Source: Paramecium pentaurelia (Eukaryota > Ciliophora > Oligohymenophorea > Peniculida > Parameciidae). Taken from it: a stretch of 64,000 nt of DNA. Positions 47,684 through 62,041 of the stretch are shown here, one piece after another (positions within the stretch are counted from its first letter, which is position 1; each line of letters begins with the position of its first letter). Position numbers and translations under genes: made by a program. Where the stretch lies: NCBI GenBank assembly GCA_905183005.1, contig CAJJDO010000065.1, positions 399,766-463,765 of the forward strand. Reading direction: 5' to 3'. The notes beneath the pieces were generated by a model that did not search any database, had not been told where the DNA came from, and was given only the letters and a program-made list of their open reading frames with translations.

Positions 47684-48532
47684 TTAAAATTAAAAATATT
47701 TAGTTATTAAAATATCACTCTTGTATGTTTATAATTAATCAAATATAAAACTTATAATTGGTGAAAGATATATTTATTAAATCAAGAATTATAATACTTC
47801 TTACTATATCTTAATAATTTAAAGAAATTCATTTATTTATTCCTTTTTTCAAATCATAAATCCAAATTCTAATTATAAAAAATATTTCAAATTAAAAAAG
47901 GATATTGTAATTCTTTACATTTCTAAGAAAATTTATGAATTATTATTTTACCATTTATAATTTATATTAATTTTAGTTTATTAGAAAATACATCTCATTG
48001 AAAATGACATCAAAAATTGATCTGATAAAAATAAGATTGTTATTTAATAAAAATGCATAAATGCGAAAGAAAATGTTGTAATCATTGAAAATATTTTTAA
48101 TTTCTAGATTTAGACATATATAGTTTTAATTATTATTATTAAATTAATAAAAATTGAACTATTGATTATATTATTTTTATTATTAATGTTATTTTGAAGT
48201 TTTGAAATTGAATGTAAAATAATTACTAGATCAATAAAAAATTAATAAATGAAATTAGATTTCCTATTAAAAATATTGTTTAGGAAGATTGGTTTATTGG
48301 TATAGAATTAATTAGTTGATTGTATTTTAAGTTTATTAAAAGTGTTTTAACAATAATTGAAAATTAATTTTGATAAGCTTATTGATGAGTGAAATTTAAT
48401 TGATTTATACATATGGAATTTTAAGCATATAGCTCTCATATTTTAATAAGAATGATATAAAAAAGTGTTTATGAAATTAGTTAATTTTATTAAATATATC
48501 ATAATTCTATCATAATAATAAAAAGTATTAAA
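47684..48532. other. Intergenic region, no gene seen (849 bp)
   Basis: AT-rich with frequent TGA in every frame read; no motif noticed. Confidence 0.6.
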
Positions 48533-49846
48533 ATGTCTAATCCAAGTCAAATTTTTAAATAAAATAATGCAAAAAAATACAAAAGTGAGATTGTTTAATA
48601 AAATAAAAGTAATGATGATAATTTTGCCTTCATTTAATATAATATTTAAAGCGAAATAAGACTCAAAAATAAACACACTATTAAAGAATAAATAGAACAT
48701 TTATAAAAAGAAATATAAACTTTAGATTAAATCTCAGATGAAATAAACGAAGACCAAAGAAAATATAGAAAGAGCAGATTGAAATTATAATTAATGTAAG
48801 TTTTAAGATAAAGTGAACATGTTTCATCAATAAAAATACCATAGATTGATCAAAAAATAGAAGTAAATAATTAAGAACTTATGCTTTATGTATTAAAAGA
48901 AGCTTTAGCAAGAGATTAAAATAGAGAAATATTTATGACTGATGGGATAAACTCTTGTGGTTTTGATTCTATAATAGGTGCTTTTGGTTAAGATTAATAT
49001 TGTCTTAGATTCAGAACAACAGAAGTGGAATATTAATAATTAATATCTGATATTATGTTTAGAGAATAATATCTATTAAATTTTAAGGAAAATATTTCTA
49101 AAATTTGGAAGGTTAGTCCATCTGATGTTGTTATCTTAGATATTACAAAAGGAAGTAGCATTATATTATTCAAAATTTAGAGTAAAGGTGACTTAAATAA
49201 TGATCCAGAATTAATGTAATTTTTTGAACAAAATTGTAATGGGAAAATTGATATTTATAATTATTTTGTTAAATGCAATGAATAAAAAAAATCAGAGATA
49301 GGAATAAAACTAGAAGATTTTGACCACAGGTATAATATGACTTGGAATAGTATTAAAGATTCTGAATAAAGAGGACCTCCAAATTATCGTTATGAATATT
49401 ATTTTCCAAAAGGATGCTAAGGTTATGGTTTAAATATTGACAAATATGGAGAAGATTAAAACTGGATAAAAATGAATGGTAACAAAGATGAATGGAGAAT
49501 ATTATTTCATGGAACAAGGAACGAATATGTAAAGGATATTATAAAGACTACATTAAAACCAGGAGAAATGAGTTATTATTAAAATGATTTATGTACTGAT
49601 GAATTTGGAAACTAAGTTAGGGTTGGAAATGGAATATACTTTTCTGATTAGTTTAATGTTTGTATAAATAGAGGTTATGCATCGCCTATTGAAATTTAGA
49701 ATAAGAAATTTTCAGCCATTTTTATGACAAGAGTTAATCCAAAAAAGATTAGATAAAGTGATAAAATGAAATAGTAGCGATATTTTTTAGTCAATAATTC
49801 TGAAGATGTCAGATAATATAGAATTTTATTATATGAGGTGAAGTGA
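48533..49846 (+). CDS. ADP-ribosyltransferase (PARP-fold)-like protein, 437 residues
   Basis: Single frame from ATG 48533-48535 to TGA 49844-49846. The first 130 residues are charged and coiled-coil-like (KEQIEHLQKEIQTLDQISDE). The C-terminal third looks like a PARP-type catalytic fold: KGCQGYGLNIDKYG, WIKMNGNKDEW, ILFHGTRNEYVKDII, LKPG, VGNGIYFSDQF and IFMTRVNPKKIR. The H-Y-E triad can be matched as His326 (FHGT), Tyr369 (GIYFS) and Glu435 in the final LLYEVK, so it may be active. Substrate unknown. Similar eukaryotic proteins have the WL/W...GN..EW...HGT...G.GIY order. Confidence is moderate because the call is from motif memory. Confidence 0.65.
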
Positions 49847-51151
49847 TATTCATTATTTATTATGATATTAAGATTGTCAATTTAATAGTTATTTCATATT
49901 TAATAAAAAATAATATAACAATCTTTTAATATTATCATATAGGATTATAAAGACATTATAAGTCTATAACATAAAAATTATATGATAAAAATTGTTTTTT
50001 TGGTTTAAATCTTTATATTAAAAAAAATAAAAGGCATCATTAATTATTATAATAAAGAATTGAAGTAAGTGCCTAATATTTTTCTTATTCAATTTGACTT
50101 TTTTAATATTTGATTTATTGCGATTTTTTGTTTACTTATTTCTTATAACTGAGATATCTGAATTGAGCATCAAACAAGAATACATTCAAGATCAAAATGC
50201 TATTGATATTAGAGTATATAAAATTGAAAGCATCTAATTTTTACCATAAATAAATTGTAAGGAAAATGGATTAATATAATCTTTGATATTGAATATAAAA
50301 GTCTATAAATTAAAATTGATTTTATTGGATGATGAATACATATTTATCCATAGCCTAAAAAAAAGGAACCAATAATTATTAATATAATCCACTAACTCCT
50401 CATAAAAAGTATATTTTAAAATGGTTTTGATTTGAAATATTCACTAAAAATCAGTTCGTAAAATACTCGAGATAAGATTTTGTGTAATTAAATAGACTTT
50501 CGATTAACAGGAGTGTAAAATAAAAAATTTATATTAATCGTCCGTCCTTTGACTTTAAAAAAATAATTATAATAAAATTTACTTATCTGTGTATCAAACT
50601 TAAATAGTAATTCCTTTAGATAAATTGAATGTCTCATATTAAATTTCTTACTTAGGATGCATTAATTAATTAGAATAGAAAAGAATATTTATTTTTTTTA
50701 GAAATTAAATAGTCTAAATAGGCTTTTCAAAATTGATAAATGCATTCATCAACATCAAATATCTTAAATAATAAAAATTTAGTATATTGTTTATTTAATA
50801 AATGATTAAAAAATTATTTTTATTTAGTCAGATAATTGTATAAAATGTATTTCTTTTTTAATTTAATTCAAAAATAATTTGGAAAAGCTAAACATTTTAG
50901 ATAATTTTTCGTTTTTTGAAAATCTATAATTGTTATTTATCTAATATTATTTCTTTCAGAAATAAATCATAATTAGAATATTCATTATGTTAACTTATTT
51001 TAAGAAGCAATTGCATATAATCATAGAATAAATAATAAAAAAAAAGAAAAAAATTTTTCTCATTAATTATTTTAATAGTGACACTCTAAATCTTATTAAT
51101 TTCAGGTTTGATTCAATAATTAATAATTATATTAAATAAGGCTAAAAGGAT
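49847..51151. other. Intergenic region (1,305 bp), possibly with a decayed or unmodelled frame
   Basis: A plus-strand frame of about 95 codons is open near 50165-50455 (ending KVYFKMVLI before TGA) and looks somewhat coding, but has no good start or neighbouring exons. The rest is AT-rich with nothing recognisable. The last part should hold the promoter of the large surface-protein gene. Confidence 0.4.
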
Positions 51152-54100
51152 ATGAACATTAAAACATCTTCTTTTTATCTACCTATAGTTTTTAGTTTAA
51201 CTATTTGCTCTTAATTCAACGAGAATTTATTGATTAGTAATTCATATCCAATGGAGATTTATAATATTCCAAGGATTGAATAACCATTATAATTTGAATT
51301 TTGGAGTTTTTACATAACAAATTGGTAAGTGATTTCCTACCCTTGGGTGGAAAAAGAACCAGATAAAACCTAAATAAAAAGATAGCTATTATTTATGATG
51401 AAAACACAATATGATAATTAGATATTGGCTTTCATGTATACAAACGTGATAACAGATAATTTTGTCATTCATACTTTGCTTGTCAATGGAAATATGGTTG
51501 ATATATAGTATAATCCAAATCAATATGAGGGGATTTGGATATTAAGTGTTATGACTCTTAATGGATAAAGAATATACTTTGAAACTTTAGGAACAATTTA
51601 GTAATATAATATATATGAGTTTAATGTATAAAAATAATTAGAAAATTTGGAATTTTATGTTGGGGGGTCTGGAATTGTAATTTTAATTTAATTAATTTTA
51701 GATTAATCAAAAATATGAATTAGGAATATTTAGAGGAAGAATTTCAAAATTATTCATTATTAGAGAATTAAAGGAAATTCTCTAAATATATTATGACAGA
51801 ATATTTTAATTAAGATAAAATGAATATTAATAAACAATAAGTTTGATTCCAGACTTATTTAATTTTGATGGAGTAGCATAAAAATAATTTGAATTTGAAT
51901 AATTTGGAAGGAAATTTTGTATTTTTGGATGGATTAAATATTATATATAAGATGCATATTAATTAAAAAAGTATTTTTTAGTTAGATTGACAATTTTCAA
52001 AAACTACTAAGATGAAATAGATTTAGGAGATGAAATACTTAAAATAACAGTAGATATAGATTTAACAGACTATAAAAAATGTGGATATGATGTCATATCC
52101 CATCATTATTATATGCCATATGTTGGACCATTAGAATAATATATATAGGATGATATAATCAGTTTAAGAGAAGATTTGCCATATCTAGAATTATTATCTA
52201 AATGGCATTTTATATCATTTGAACATGGAATAAATAGAAATGATTAAAGGTCTTAATTTAAATTAAGTTATTTTGAGAATAATAATTTGATATCTAACAC
52301 CTATTATTTAGGAAATATGAAATATAATAGCTTATTTATAAATACAAAATATTATGCTATTTTTGGAGGTGATTACACTGTTTATGAAAAGATGAAAGGA
52401 TAAGTAGCTGGGTTTTATTTTATATCAAATTATTATGAAGATTTAAATATTGAATATAGTATTAGTATTATTTATATTTAGATTGTCATTATAGTTGTTA
52501 AACTTGTAATGGTCCAATGTTTTCAGATTGTTTAACTTGTTATGATAATAATGAAAGAGTTTATTTGGAAGAATTACATTAATGTATATGTCCTTTAGGA
52601 TATTTTGAAAGAGATTAGAGATGTTAATCTTATTAAGATTTATATCCAACATTGAATTAAGAAGAGATTTAAATTGAATTATAAAATTCTTAATGTATGT
52701 TTGGATATTTTTATTTGCCAATAATTTAATTGTGCATAGAATGGTATATATATAATAATATGTAGTCCTCAATGGAGTTCTTATAATTTCTTTTGTGTAG
52801 ATTGTTTATTAAATCCTACAGATTGGTATAAAAGACCTATTTGTACTACTGATTTCATCACATAATAGGTTAATAAAGATGAAGATGTCTTTACTAAATA
52901 AATAAGATCTACTTTAGATTATGATTTATATTACATCAACAATGATTATAAGTTGATATTATTAGAAGGAGTTTATGATTATTGTGATATCAAGTAAATA
53001 TAAACAGATGATTGTTTTGAATTAAATGTTTAACACTTATAAAGTGTTACATTTGGTATTTGTAAACAAAATCGATATTACTAAAATCTAAGTTGTAATT
53101 TATTAGATTTTGCATGTATTAAATTAAATTAAAATGAATAAACATGCCTAGAATGTTTAAGTGGGTATTATATATCAGATGATGGATATTCATGTTTATA
53201 ATGTCCATAATCCTGTTAAAATTGTTATGGCTTAAATAAATGTACATCTTGTGAACCATATTATGGACTTCATAATGAATAATGTTAAATGTGTGGAAAC
53301 TAATGTAAAAGTTGCAAATATTCAGATGAATTACAAATAATGTAATGTTTAAGTTGTATTGACAATCAATTATATTATTTATCATTAAATGCATAAGATT
53401 GTAAAAGAAATCATATAGAGAATTGTATATATGCATTTGAAACTTCTGAATCAAATTTATCCATAAATTCATTAGACCATAATTTTAAACCTTATTATGA
53501 AACAATAATAACTAAATGTGCAAAGTGCTAAGATGGCTATTATTTTCATGATACATATTTGATATGCATTAAAGGTTAAATAAATAATTGTAAATAATTC
53601 TTTTTAAGAATGTAAGGATTGTATGAAAACAGAATTTGTTTATTTGGTTCTTATAAACAAGATGCATTAATATATTCATTTACTGATCAATGTCCAAAAC
53701 TTAAATTACATTGTTTATATTGTGTAATAGAATTTTTAACAACTTATCTTCTTGGTGATGATTTAGTTCCTGAAAAGGTTTCTTACACTTGTCTTGTTTG
53801 TGAAAATGGTTATTATGCTTCAAAAAATACTGGTAATTGCTAATTATGTCCATCAGAATTACATTGTCTTAGTTGCTATTAGTAGAATAAATATACTAAA
53901 GATAATTGGAAAATTGAGATTCGTGCCTTTTATAGAGCTTCTATTGATTTATAATATGCTAATCATAAATTTACTGACTATGGGTTAAGTTAAAATGATT
54001 CAGATTATGAGATACTTTGCAATATATGTGAAGAAGGGTATGAATTTTATGGAGATATATGTATTTAAATGTGTCCTGAATCCTGCTTAGAATGTGTTAT

Positions 54101-57100
54101 AATGAATAATAAAAATATCTGTGTTAAATGTCCATTGGGTATAAATGGTAGAAGTCGTAGTTTAATTGATAATAAATGTGTAAGTTGTCCATCAAATTGT
54201 GAATTATGTAATGAAAGAGATCAAAAACAAGTACTTTCAATTAATCCACTATTTAAGAGTTAATAATATTCTTATTTTTCTTATTATTGTATTTCTGGAT
54301 TTACTGGAATATTAGATTAAGAATTAGGAATTTTTATAGATTGTTAAGATGGTCCATGTTTAAAATAAATTGTTATTAATCTAAATTTATTTTGTGATTA
54401 AGTTGAATATGAAAAATAAATAGATGATTTATATAGTGATGAAGAAAAATTAAAATTTAGACAAGAGAATATTTTAAGTGATGATTTATTCTCTAATTCA
54501 AGTTTTAAATATGTAAAATTTATATAAACTAATTTAGTTTGAAACATAAGAATTTTATTAAATGGCTAATGAAAAATCAATCAAATCAATATTCATTAAA
54601 ATATTTAGTTAATAATAATAAAGTTGTATAGTAACTGATTAATTATAAATCTCGTAAAATTTTAGCTCAAATATTTTTTCAGCAATGTAATTAATTAATT
54701 ATTAATATATTATAGAGATGTAGAACTCGAAATTTATGGCAATGGATTTACAACATTTAAATTTCAAAAATAACTATTATTTGTAAATTTAAAAAAAGTG
54801 CATATTGAAGGAGTAATAATTGAAACAGAATATTTCATTTTTGGGCCAAATTTACTACAATTTACAAGTCTATTTAAATAAACTATTGAATTAATTAATA
54901 TTATCTTTTAACAAGACTCTAGCTTTACAACTCTTTATATAATTTTAACAAATGCTAATAATGTGTTAATTTAAGATATTTTAGTGAAAGATTGCACAAG
55001 AAAGTTTCTTATTGAAGCATTTATCAAGATTGAATAAATAGAATCCTTTTAGACAATCAAAATAATAAATTTTAGTATTATAAATAGTTCATTTGATAAT
55101 TTACATTTATTCTTGCTTGAACTTAAAGAAGATGATAAGGTTGAAATAACAAATGTAAATATTGAAACTACACTTTTTGATTAAGCATTTATATATTAAA
55201 CAAAGGGGGAATTATCAATGAATTAAATACGATTATATTCCTGTCAAATATCCTCTTAAAATGGTTTATTTTAGATTAATAGTTTAAAACATTTTGAATT
55301 AATTTATTTAGATTTTATATCAAATGAAATTAATTCTGGTAAAATAATAAATCTTAATCAAAATGTAAATTTGATGAATCTAAATTTCATTGAAAATCAA
55401 CTCTTTGGCAATTCATTACTTATTTATAATGACAAAGTTAATATTGAATATATTTTTATTGAGAATGTTCAATTTTAATTAAATAAACATAGTGAAAATA
55501 CCAAATTTATTAAATTCATCTTAATTATAATACCTAATAAGGAAATAATCATTAATTAAATATAGATGGTTGAAAATTAACTTTTAGAAAATGCACATTA
55601 AACTGCTTACAATATATTGGATATCACTTTAATCTATTTGCAAGCATAATTAATAAGAATTGACTAATTAATAATTGAAAAAGTATATGGAATACCTGAT
55701 TTAGTAATAGTAAATACTAATGAATTATATTTAAATGAAATATAAATGAAACAACATGATAATTATAAATTTAAAGGACTTTATTAACATTTTGGTTGTT
55801 TTTAATCATCTATTTAAAATAAATTTAATTATGCTTGGATTAAAATTTAAGATGTGCCAATAATTGATATTAAATATTTAAAGATACAATAAGCTTAATC
55901 AATTAATTACCCTATTATTGACATTAAAACATCTATCTTTACATTTTAAACCTTAAAGCATATTAGATTATCAGAAATGCATTTTATTCATAATCTTCTA
56001 TTAATAACTAATAAGATTAACATTGCTTCAATAATGAAAATATCATCTGAAGAAGATTATCTAATAGAATTGGAATAATCAAAATTTGAAAGAAATTTAA
56101 TGCATTAATATAATTACATAGATTAAATCAATTCAGGTTTGATTTTCTTTGTTGATTGTAAGTCTTGTACATTCTTTATTAATAATCTATTATTTCAAAA
56201 AAATATTGTTACAAACTCTTCTAATACTATTATTTACATTTAGAGTAAAAGTATATAAATAAATAATTGCAGTTTTATAGAAAATAGCTTCTATGATTAT
56301 TCAATTTTACAACCTTATTTATATTGGGGTTTTAATGAAGATCAAACAATATTTATAGAAGTAATAAAAGAGATTTTTCCTATTAAAGTTAAAACAGGAA
56401 ATGCCAAAATTATATGTCAATAAATAAAGATAAAGAATATCACAATTTCTAATTCTACTGGTTCAGGACTTTATTTGTAATTAGAAAAAGAATCTTCTGT
56501 ATAAATTTAGGATGCAATTATTAGTTTTATTTCACCTACATATTATAATAAGGATGAAAATGGTGGTGCCTTTTAAATTGATACTTCATTTTCTGTTTCT
56601 TCAGTGATATAATTAATAAATATATTTGCAACTAATATTTATTGTAGAAACAAAGGTGGCTTACTTTATGTTTAAAATGTTTTAGATAGTACTACTATCT
56701 CATTTTCAAACATTGTTATTAATGATGTTTATTCTTTAAAGGGATCAATCTTATATGTAGATTTTTCTTTATTTACCCAATTGAAATAGTAATTTATTCT
56801 TGACAATTTTAAACTACAAAATTCAAAATTATAATTTTTACAATTTATAAGTACTTTTAACGAGGCAAATCGCCAATAATTATCAGAATTAACATTTGGT
56901 AGAAGTTTGTTTGAAATTAATAATGCAAATTTTGTAAGTTTAAATAATATTAATATCATCTCATTATTTCATGAGTCTTTTGCTATTCTGTCTTAGACAT
57001 AAATAATAGAATTATAAAACCTCCGTATTTCAAACTCAATAATATAAAATTCATTAGTGAGTTTAAATTAGATGCAAAGTAATTCTTCAATCAGAATTGT

Positions 57101-60100
57101 AGAGTTATACGTTAATAATCTATAAATCTTGAATCAAATACCTATAAAAGAAAAATGTACTCTGTTATCATAAAAGGTTGAAATTCTTCAATAAATGTGT
57201 TCTAAGGATACAGCCCTTTAAGAGTCTCCTATTTTGTTGCTGCAATAATCAATACAAGATAATCTATAAAATAGTTATTGTATAATTGATTATATGAATT
57301 TTTAATAATTAACAATACCAAGCCTTATAGATATTGATACATAAACAACATTAATAGAGATCTCAATAATTCATTTATTAAGCATTAAATGTGAAATTTG
57401 TAAAAAAGGATTACTAAATATTAATATTTAGGATAATTAGAGCAAAATAATTATGAATTCAATTATTTTTAATGATAATTAATGTGGGGAATAGAGTTGC
57501 TTGAATGTAATCAAATCTATACAAAAATTAAGAATTTTATAATCATTAATCTAGAATATTAATGAAAAACAATATGATTTAAGATTACAAAATTATAAAT
57601 GTATTCAAAACTTTGCTTATAAAGGTACTTGTCTTTCAATTTAGGATATAAAAACATTAATTAAAGATTCTATTTTTTAAAAAAATACAGCTAAATCATA
57701 AGGTGGGTCAATATATGTTATTGGGCATGAGAGTTTTTTTGTATTGAACTCTGTGATTTAATTTAATAAAGCTTAATTTGGTGGGGGATTATTCCTAAAG
57801 GATTAAATAGTTTAAAATTTAATTAAATAAGGAACTATAATTAATGGTAATACAGGATAATAATTTGGGAATGATTTTGCTTAACTTCCTTCTTAATTAT
57901 CAGTCTCTATTGATTTAGATAATGTCTTACCTAAAGTAAAAGTTTTACAGAAAGATAATATTCTAATTGAAGAAATTAAGATTGGAAATTATAAATTATT
58001 TCAAAAATATTATTCTGAATACTTATATGTTCCAAATGGTTAAGAAATGTCTAAATACTAATTATTTGATTGGAAAAAATAAGAATATATGTCATATAAT
58101 TTACATTTGAGATTAATTCCATTGGATTTATTTAATAATGTTTAAGAAAATTTAATTAATACTGAATGTGAAATAAGTGGTAGGATACTTAATGAGAATG
58201 AAGACTCAAATTTTACAAAAGAATTTACAAATTTTATTTATGTAACATTCAATTAATCAGATTATAATTTTGATAATATTATATTTTACTTAGATGATTA
58301 ATTGAAACTTACTTTATAATTATAATTTCATTGTAATTCCATATTCATTCCGATTTATGGAAAAAATTCAGAAATTATTGGATATCATAATAATTATTTT
58401 TTAAGAATGAATATCAAAACATTACCTTGTTAATTAGGTGAAATTAAAAGCATTTTTGATGGTACTTGTATACCTTGTAATGCAACATAAGGTTTATATT
58501 CATTAGTGTTAAATTCTAATAATTGTTCTTAGAAAGATGATGTTTCAACTAGTGAAATTAAATCAGCATAATTAAAATTAAAGCAAGGATTTTGGAGACC
58601 ATATTTTGATACTGATTATATTAGTCAATGTATCAATTTACTTGATAATTGTAATGGTGGATGGATAGAAGGAGATATATCTTGTTATGAAGGTCATGTA
58701 GGAGCATTATGTGAAGAATGTGATATATATAACATAAGAGGATTTGGATATTATTCAACAAGTACAAAATATTCTTGTGGTTCTTGTGTTGAGAATAATT
58801 AAAATATTGCTGTAATTACTGCAATAAGTTTATGGTATATTTTTATAATTATATATTAAGGACTTTAATCTCAATATTAATTTCAGTTAGGAGTAATATA
58901 TCCATGAATGAATAAATGATACTTAAAAAGATAATTGCAAGATTACTGAGATCTAATATGTAAAATCGCTCTAATTTTGGTATCTTAATTAAAATGACTA
59001 CTAATCATTTGTAAATAGTTTCTGTCATATTTACATTTAAATTTCAAACATTAATAGATGTAGGCAATATTGTAACTGCTATTAGTAATCCAATTCAATC
59101 AATGACTCATTCACTTGATTGTTTATTAAAAGATATGTTTGATGTTTAAATTCATTATTCAAGAATAATATGGTAAATAATTATGCCATTTATTTACATT
59201 TTTTTATTTTTACTATTATATTGGATTGCTTTGAAAATAAATAAACTAAAATACAGTTTAAATGTAATAACTACAACATTAATATATATGTACATTTATC
59301 TTTAACCATTTTTGGTGGGTAGATTAATATCATTGATATCGTTTAGATAAATATCTGGTTTTTAATGGATTTAGGCTAATGTTGCTTATAGATATGATAC
59401 ATAACTTCATTATTCATGGTTATTCAGATTTTGCTTACCAATATTAATTTTAATTTCTATTATAATACCATTATTTTTTTTAATTGCTTTGTATTCAAAT
59501 AAATCATCATTAAATGAAAAAAAAACAAGGTAGAAATGGGGTTATTTATACAATGAATATAAATTATAAGCATATTATTGGGAAATAATTAAAATTATTG
59601 TGAAATAATTTCTAATTATATTTCTATCTTATTATGATGAAAATATTGTTAAAAAAGGTATTTTGCTATTGTCATTAGTATATTTATATTGGCAACTAAG
59701 TTAAAAATATCAACCTTATTCATTATTCATTCTAAATAAATTGGATGCTTATTCAGCAAATGTTTGTGGAATATCTATTGCAGTTGGAATAGGAATTTAT
59801 ATTGATCAATAGATTAAATCATATGAAATTTAGATACCATATTTAATTATTCTTTTTACTCTTAATTTACAATATTTAGTAAAAATTCTCAAAGAAATAA
59901 TATTGACTTTTGTAGAAGAGAATTCCGTTTTGTTCGATAAAATTAAGGAAATAATCATTATTAACTTACCATGTATTACAAAATATACAGTATTTCAAAA
60001 ATTGCTATCAAATAGAATTGTCTAAAAATAAAGAATAGCTCAAAGGTATTTTAAATTAAAAAAATACCTAATGAATTAAGCTTAATAAAATTTAGCTTCA

Positions 60101-60160
60101 AAGAATAACTATGGTGTTAAAATTATATCAAATTCAATCCAATAGTATTCTTCTATTTGA
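51152..60160 (+). CDS. Giant cysteine-rich surface protein with C-terminal multi-pass membrane domain, 2,952 residues
   Basis: ATG 51152-51154, TGA 60158-60160; introns 51677-51701, 52459-52481, 52744-52765, 54513-54537, 54687-54715, 58835-58860 (25, 23, 22, 25, 29, 26 nt) leave exactly 2,953 codons. A signal peptide is likely (MNIKTSSFYLPIVFSLTICS). Residues about 430-1120 are rich in CxxC/CxxxxxGYY units like growth-factor-receptor furin repeats, e.g. CLECLSGYY and CPQSCQNC. A long Asn/Ile-rich region of beta-helix type follows (to about 2450), then another Cys-rich block (CNATQGLY, CYEGHVGALCEECD). The last 430 residues hold about seven hydrophobic helices (IIMPFIYIFLFLLLYWIAL, LISIIIPLFFLIAL). 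This layout is typical of large ciliate membrane proteins of unknown role; adhesion or sensing is an inference. Confidence 0.85.
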
Positions 60161-62041
60161 TTCTAATCATAAATATAATAAATATATTAATTATATTTTA
60201 AAATATATTTCCTTATTACTTGTTTTAATGAAAATTAGATTAAGTTGTATAAATTATTATTTATTTTTTATAATTCAATATATGTTAAATCTGAAATTAA
60301 AGTTATTGATTGGTAAAAAAATAATAATATAATAAAATAAATAACTTAATTATCTTTAGTTGTTCGATTTGAGAAAAATGAAAAAATTTATCTGAAATTT
60401 GAAGTTATTGAATTATCAAAATTAAGTTTATTTTAATTGAATTATGAATCTTTTTTTCATGTATTTTGTTTTCATTTTTTTTAATTGAAACCAATATTAT
60501 TAAAAACTTCCATCTTGCCACATTCAATTATATTGCACCAAGTTATACTACTCAAGATTTAAAAAGTTTCCCTTTTGCTAAAAAACTTTACATAGAATTT
60601 TCTAGGTAAATTCATAGACTATTTATACTAGTGCTCTCCGAATATTTTTTAAAATTTAAATAAATTTTTTAGGAAAATGGTGGTGAGAGGAACAATAATG
60701 CAAAATTATTATAAAGTATTCACCTATTTATTTCTGCAAAAATAATAAATAATCTATCAAATATTATTAATAAATTATGAAATAGGCTTTAGCATATTGT
60801 AAGGTACTTAATTAGAGAATATCAAATCAATGTGTTCTAATCTACAATTATTGTTGTGAAATATCTGAAATTATAATTATACAAAATCATAGAATACAAT
60901 TTAAATAAAACACTAGGTATTATAGTAAAAGACCTGGTATTTAATACTTCAGAATCTGAATTACTTTTAGTGTGTTTGTTAAATCAATAATAATAAAACA
61001 ATATCGATTGACATTATGCGCATATTCGATTAGAATAAAAAATTGTTACTCTATTGATGTTTATAGAAAAAGAATAATTAATTTACAATATATTTTCATA
61101 TTTAGCGTATTATCAAAAATCTTTTAACATTTAAAGATTGATTTGGATAATCTACAAGTTATAAAAATTGATTGTAAAATTTTAGTATCAGGATAAAGAA
61201 AAAATTAAATTGATATAAAATTGTCAATTCATCAAAGCCAATCATTAAATTATTTTTTTATTCATTCTACTTATTCAAACATACCCTACACATTCTACAT
61301 GCATACCTGAAGTCTTGATAAACAAATTATTTTAAAACATAATCAATTTCTGTTAATTCCAAATATCTTTCATTTTTGATCTTAAAGTGATGAAAATTTA
61401 TTGCAAGTCATTTCATTTGCAAACATTAACTCTTAGTCTCACAAACCCAAAATTAGATTAATCTAAATAATTAAATTATATTATTGAAAACAGTAAAAAT
61501 TATTTAAATTTCCCATACCATGACTTATGTTTGAATTTTAGCATCATTATATACATCGATTCTTCAAATTATTTAGATGGATAAGCTAGGCACTTTAAAA
61601 AGTTATTTGAATATTAATTATATGGTTCTTCATTGAATCGTTGTAATTTATTTTTTTCTTGAATTACCAGAATGGGTGATATTTGATAATTTTTTTATCA
61701 TTTTGTTCATGTATCTTGAGCTTAACATAATAACTTAAGTAGTTCAAAAGTAATTAATATTTCTTTTAACTGAAATTGGATAATTAATATTGAGAATAGT
61801 AATCTATTGTATTTGAGATCCTTCCATTAATTATTTTATTTTTTGAGATATCCTGAATTAGAAAATAAATTTATTGGATATAAATTTTGAATTTGGTAGT
61901 TGTTATTAGATAATTTTTTTAATAAAATTTAATTATTTTATTTTAACATTAATATTTTAATTAAATATCCAAACTTTTTTATTATTTTTATTGAAATTAT
62001 AAAGGTATGAGCATATCTTAAACTTTTTTATAAATTAAATT
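60161..62041. other. Intergenic region, no gene recognised (1,881 bp)
   Basis: The longest gene-free stretch apart from the repeat array. Frames are broken by frequent TGA; a 60-codon plus-strand frame near 60777-60959 with several Cys was noted but has no support. Confidence 0.5.

Noticed and set aside
50165..50455. A frame of about 95 codons upstream of the surface-protein gene
   Set aside because: Looks mildly coding but has no convincing start or splice links; kept only as a note on that intergenic region.
52443..53472. Minus-strand frames of 109 and 117 codons
   Set aside because: They are antisense to Cys-rich coding exons of the large surface-protein gene, whose six-intron model is exact.
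60777..60959. A 60-codon Cys-containing plus-strand frame
   Set aside because: No neighbouring exon, no family, and expected by chance in this composition.
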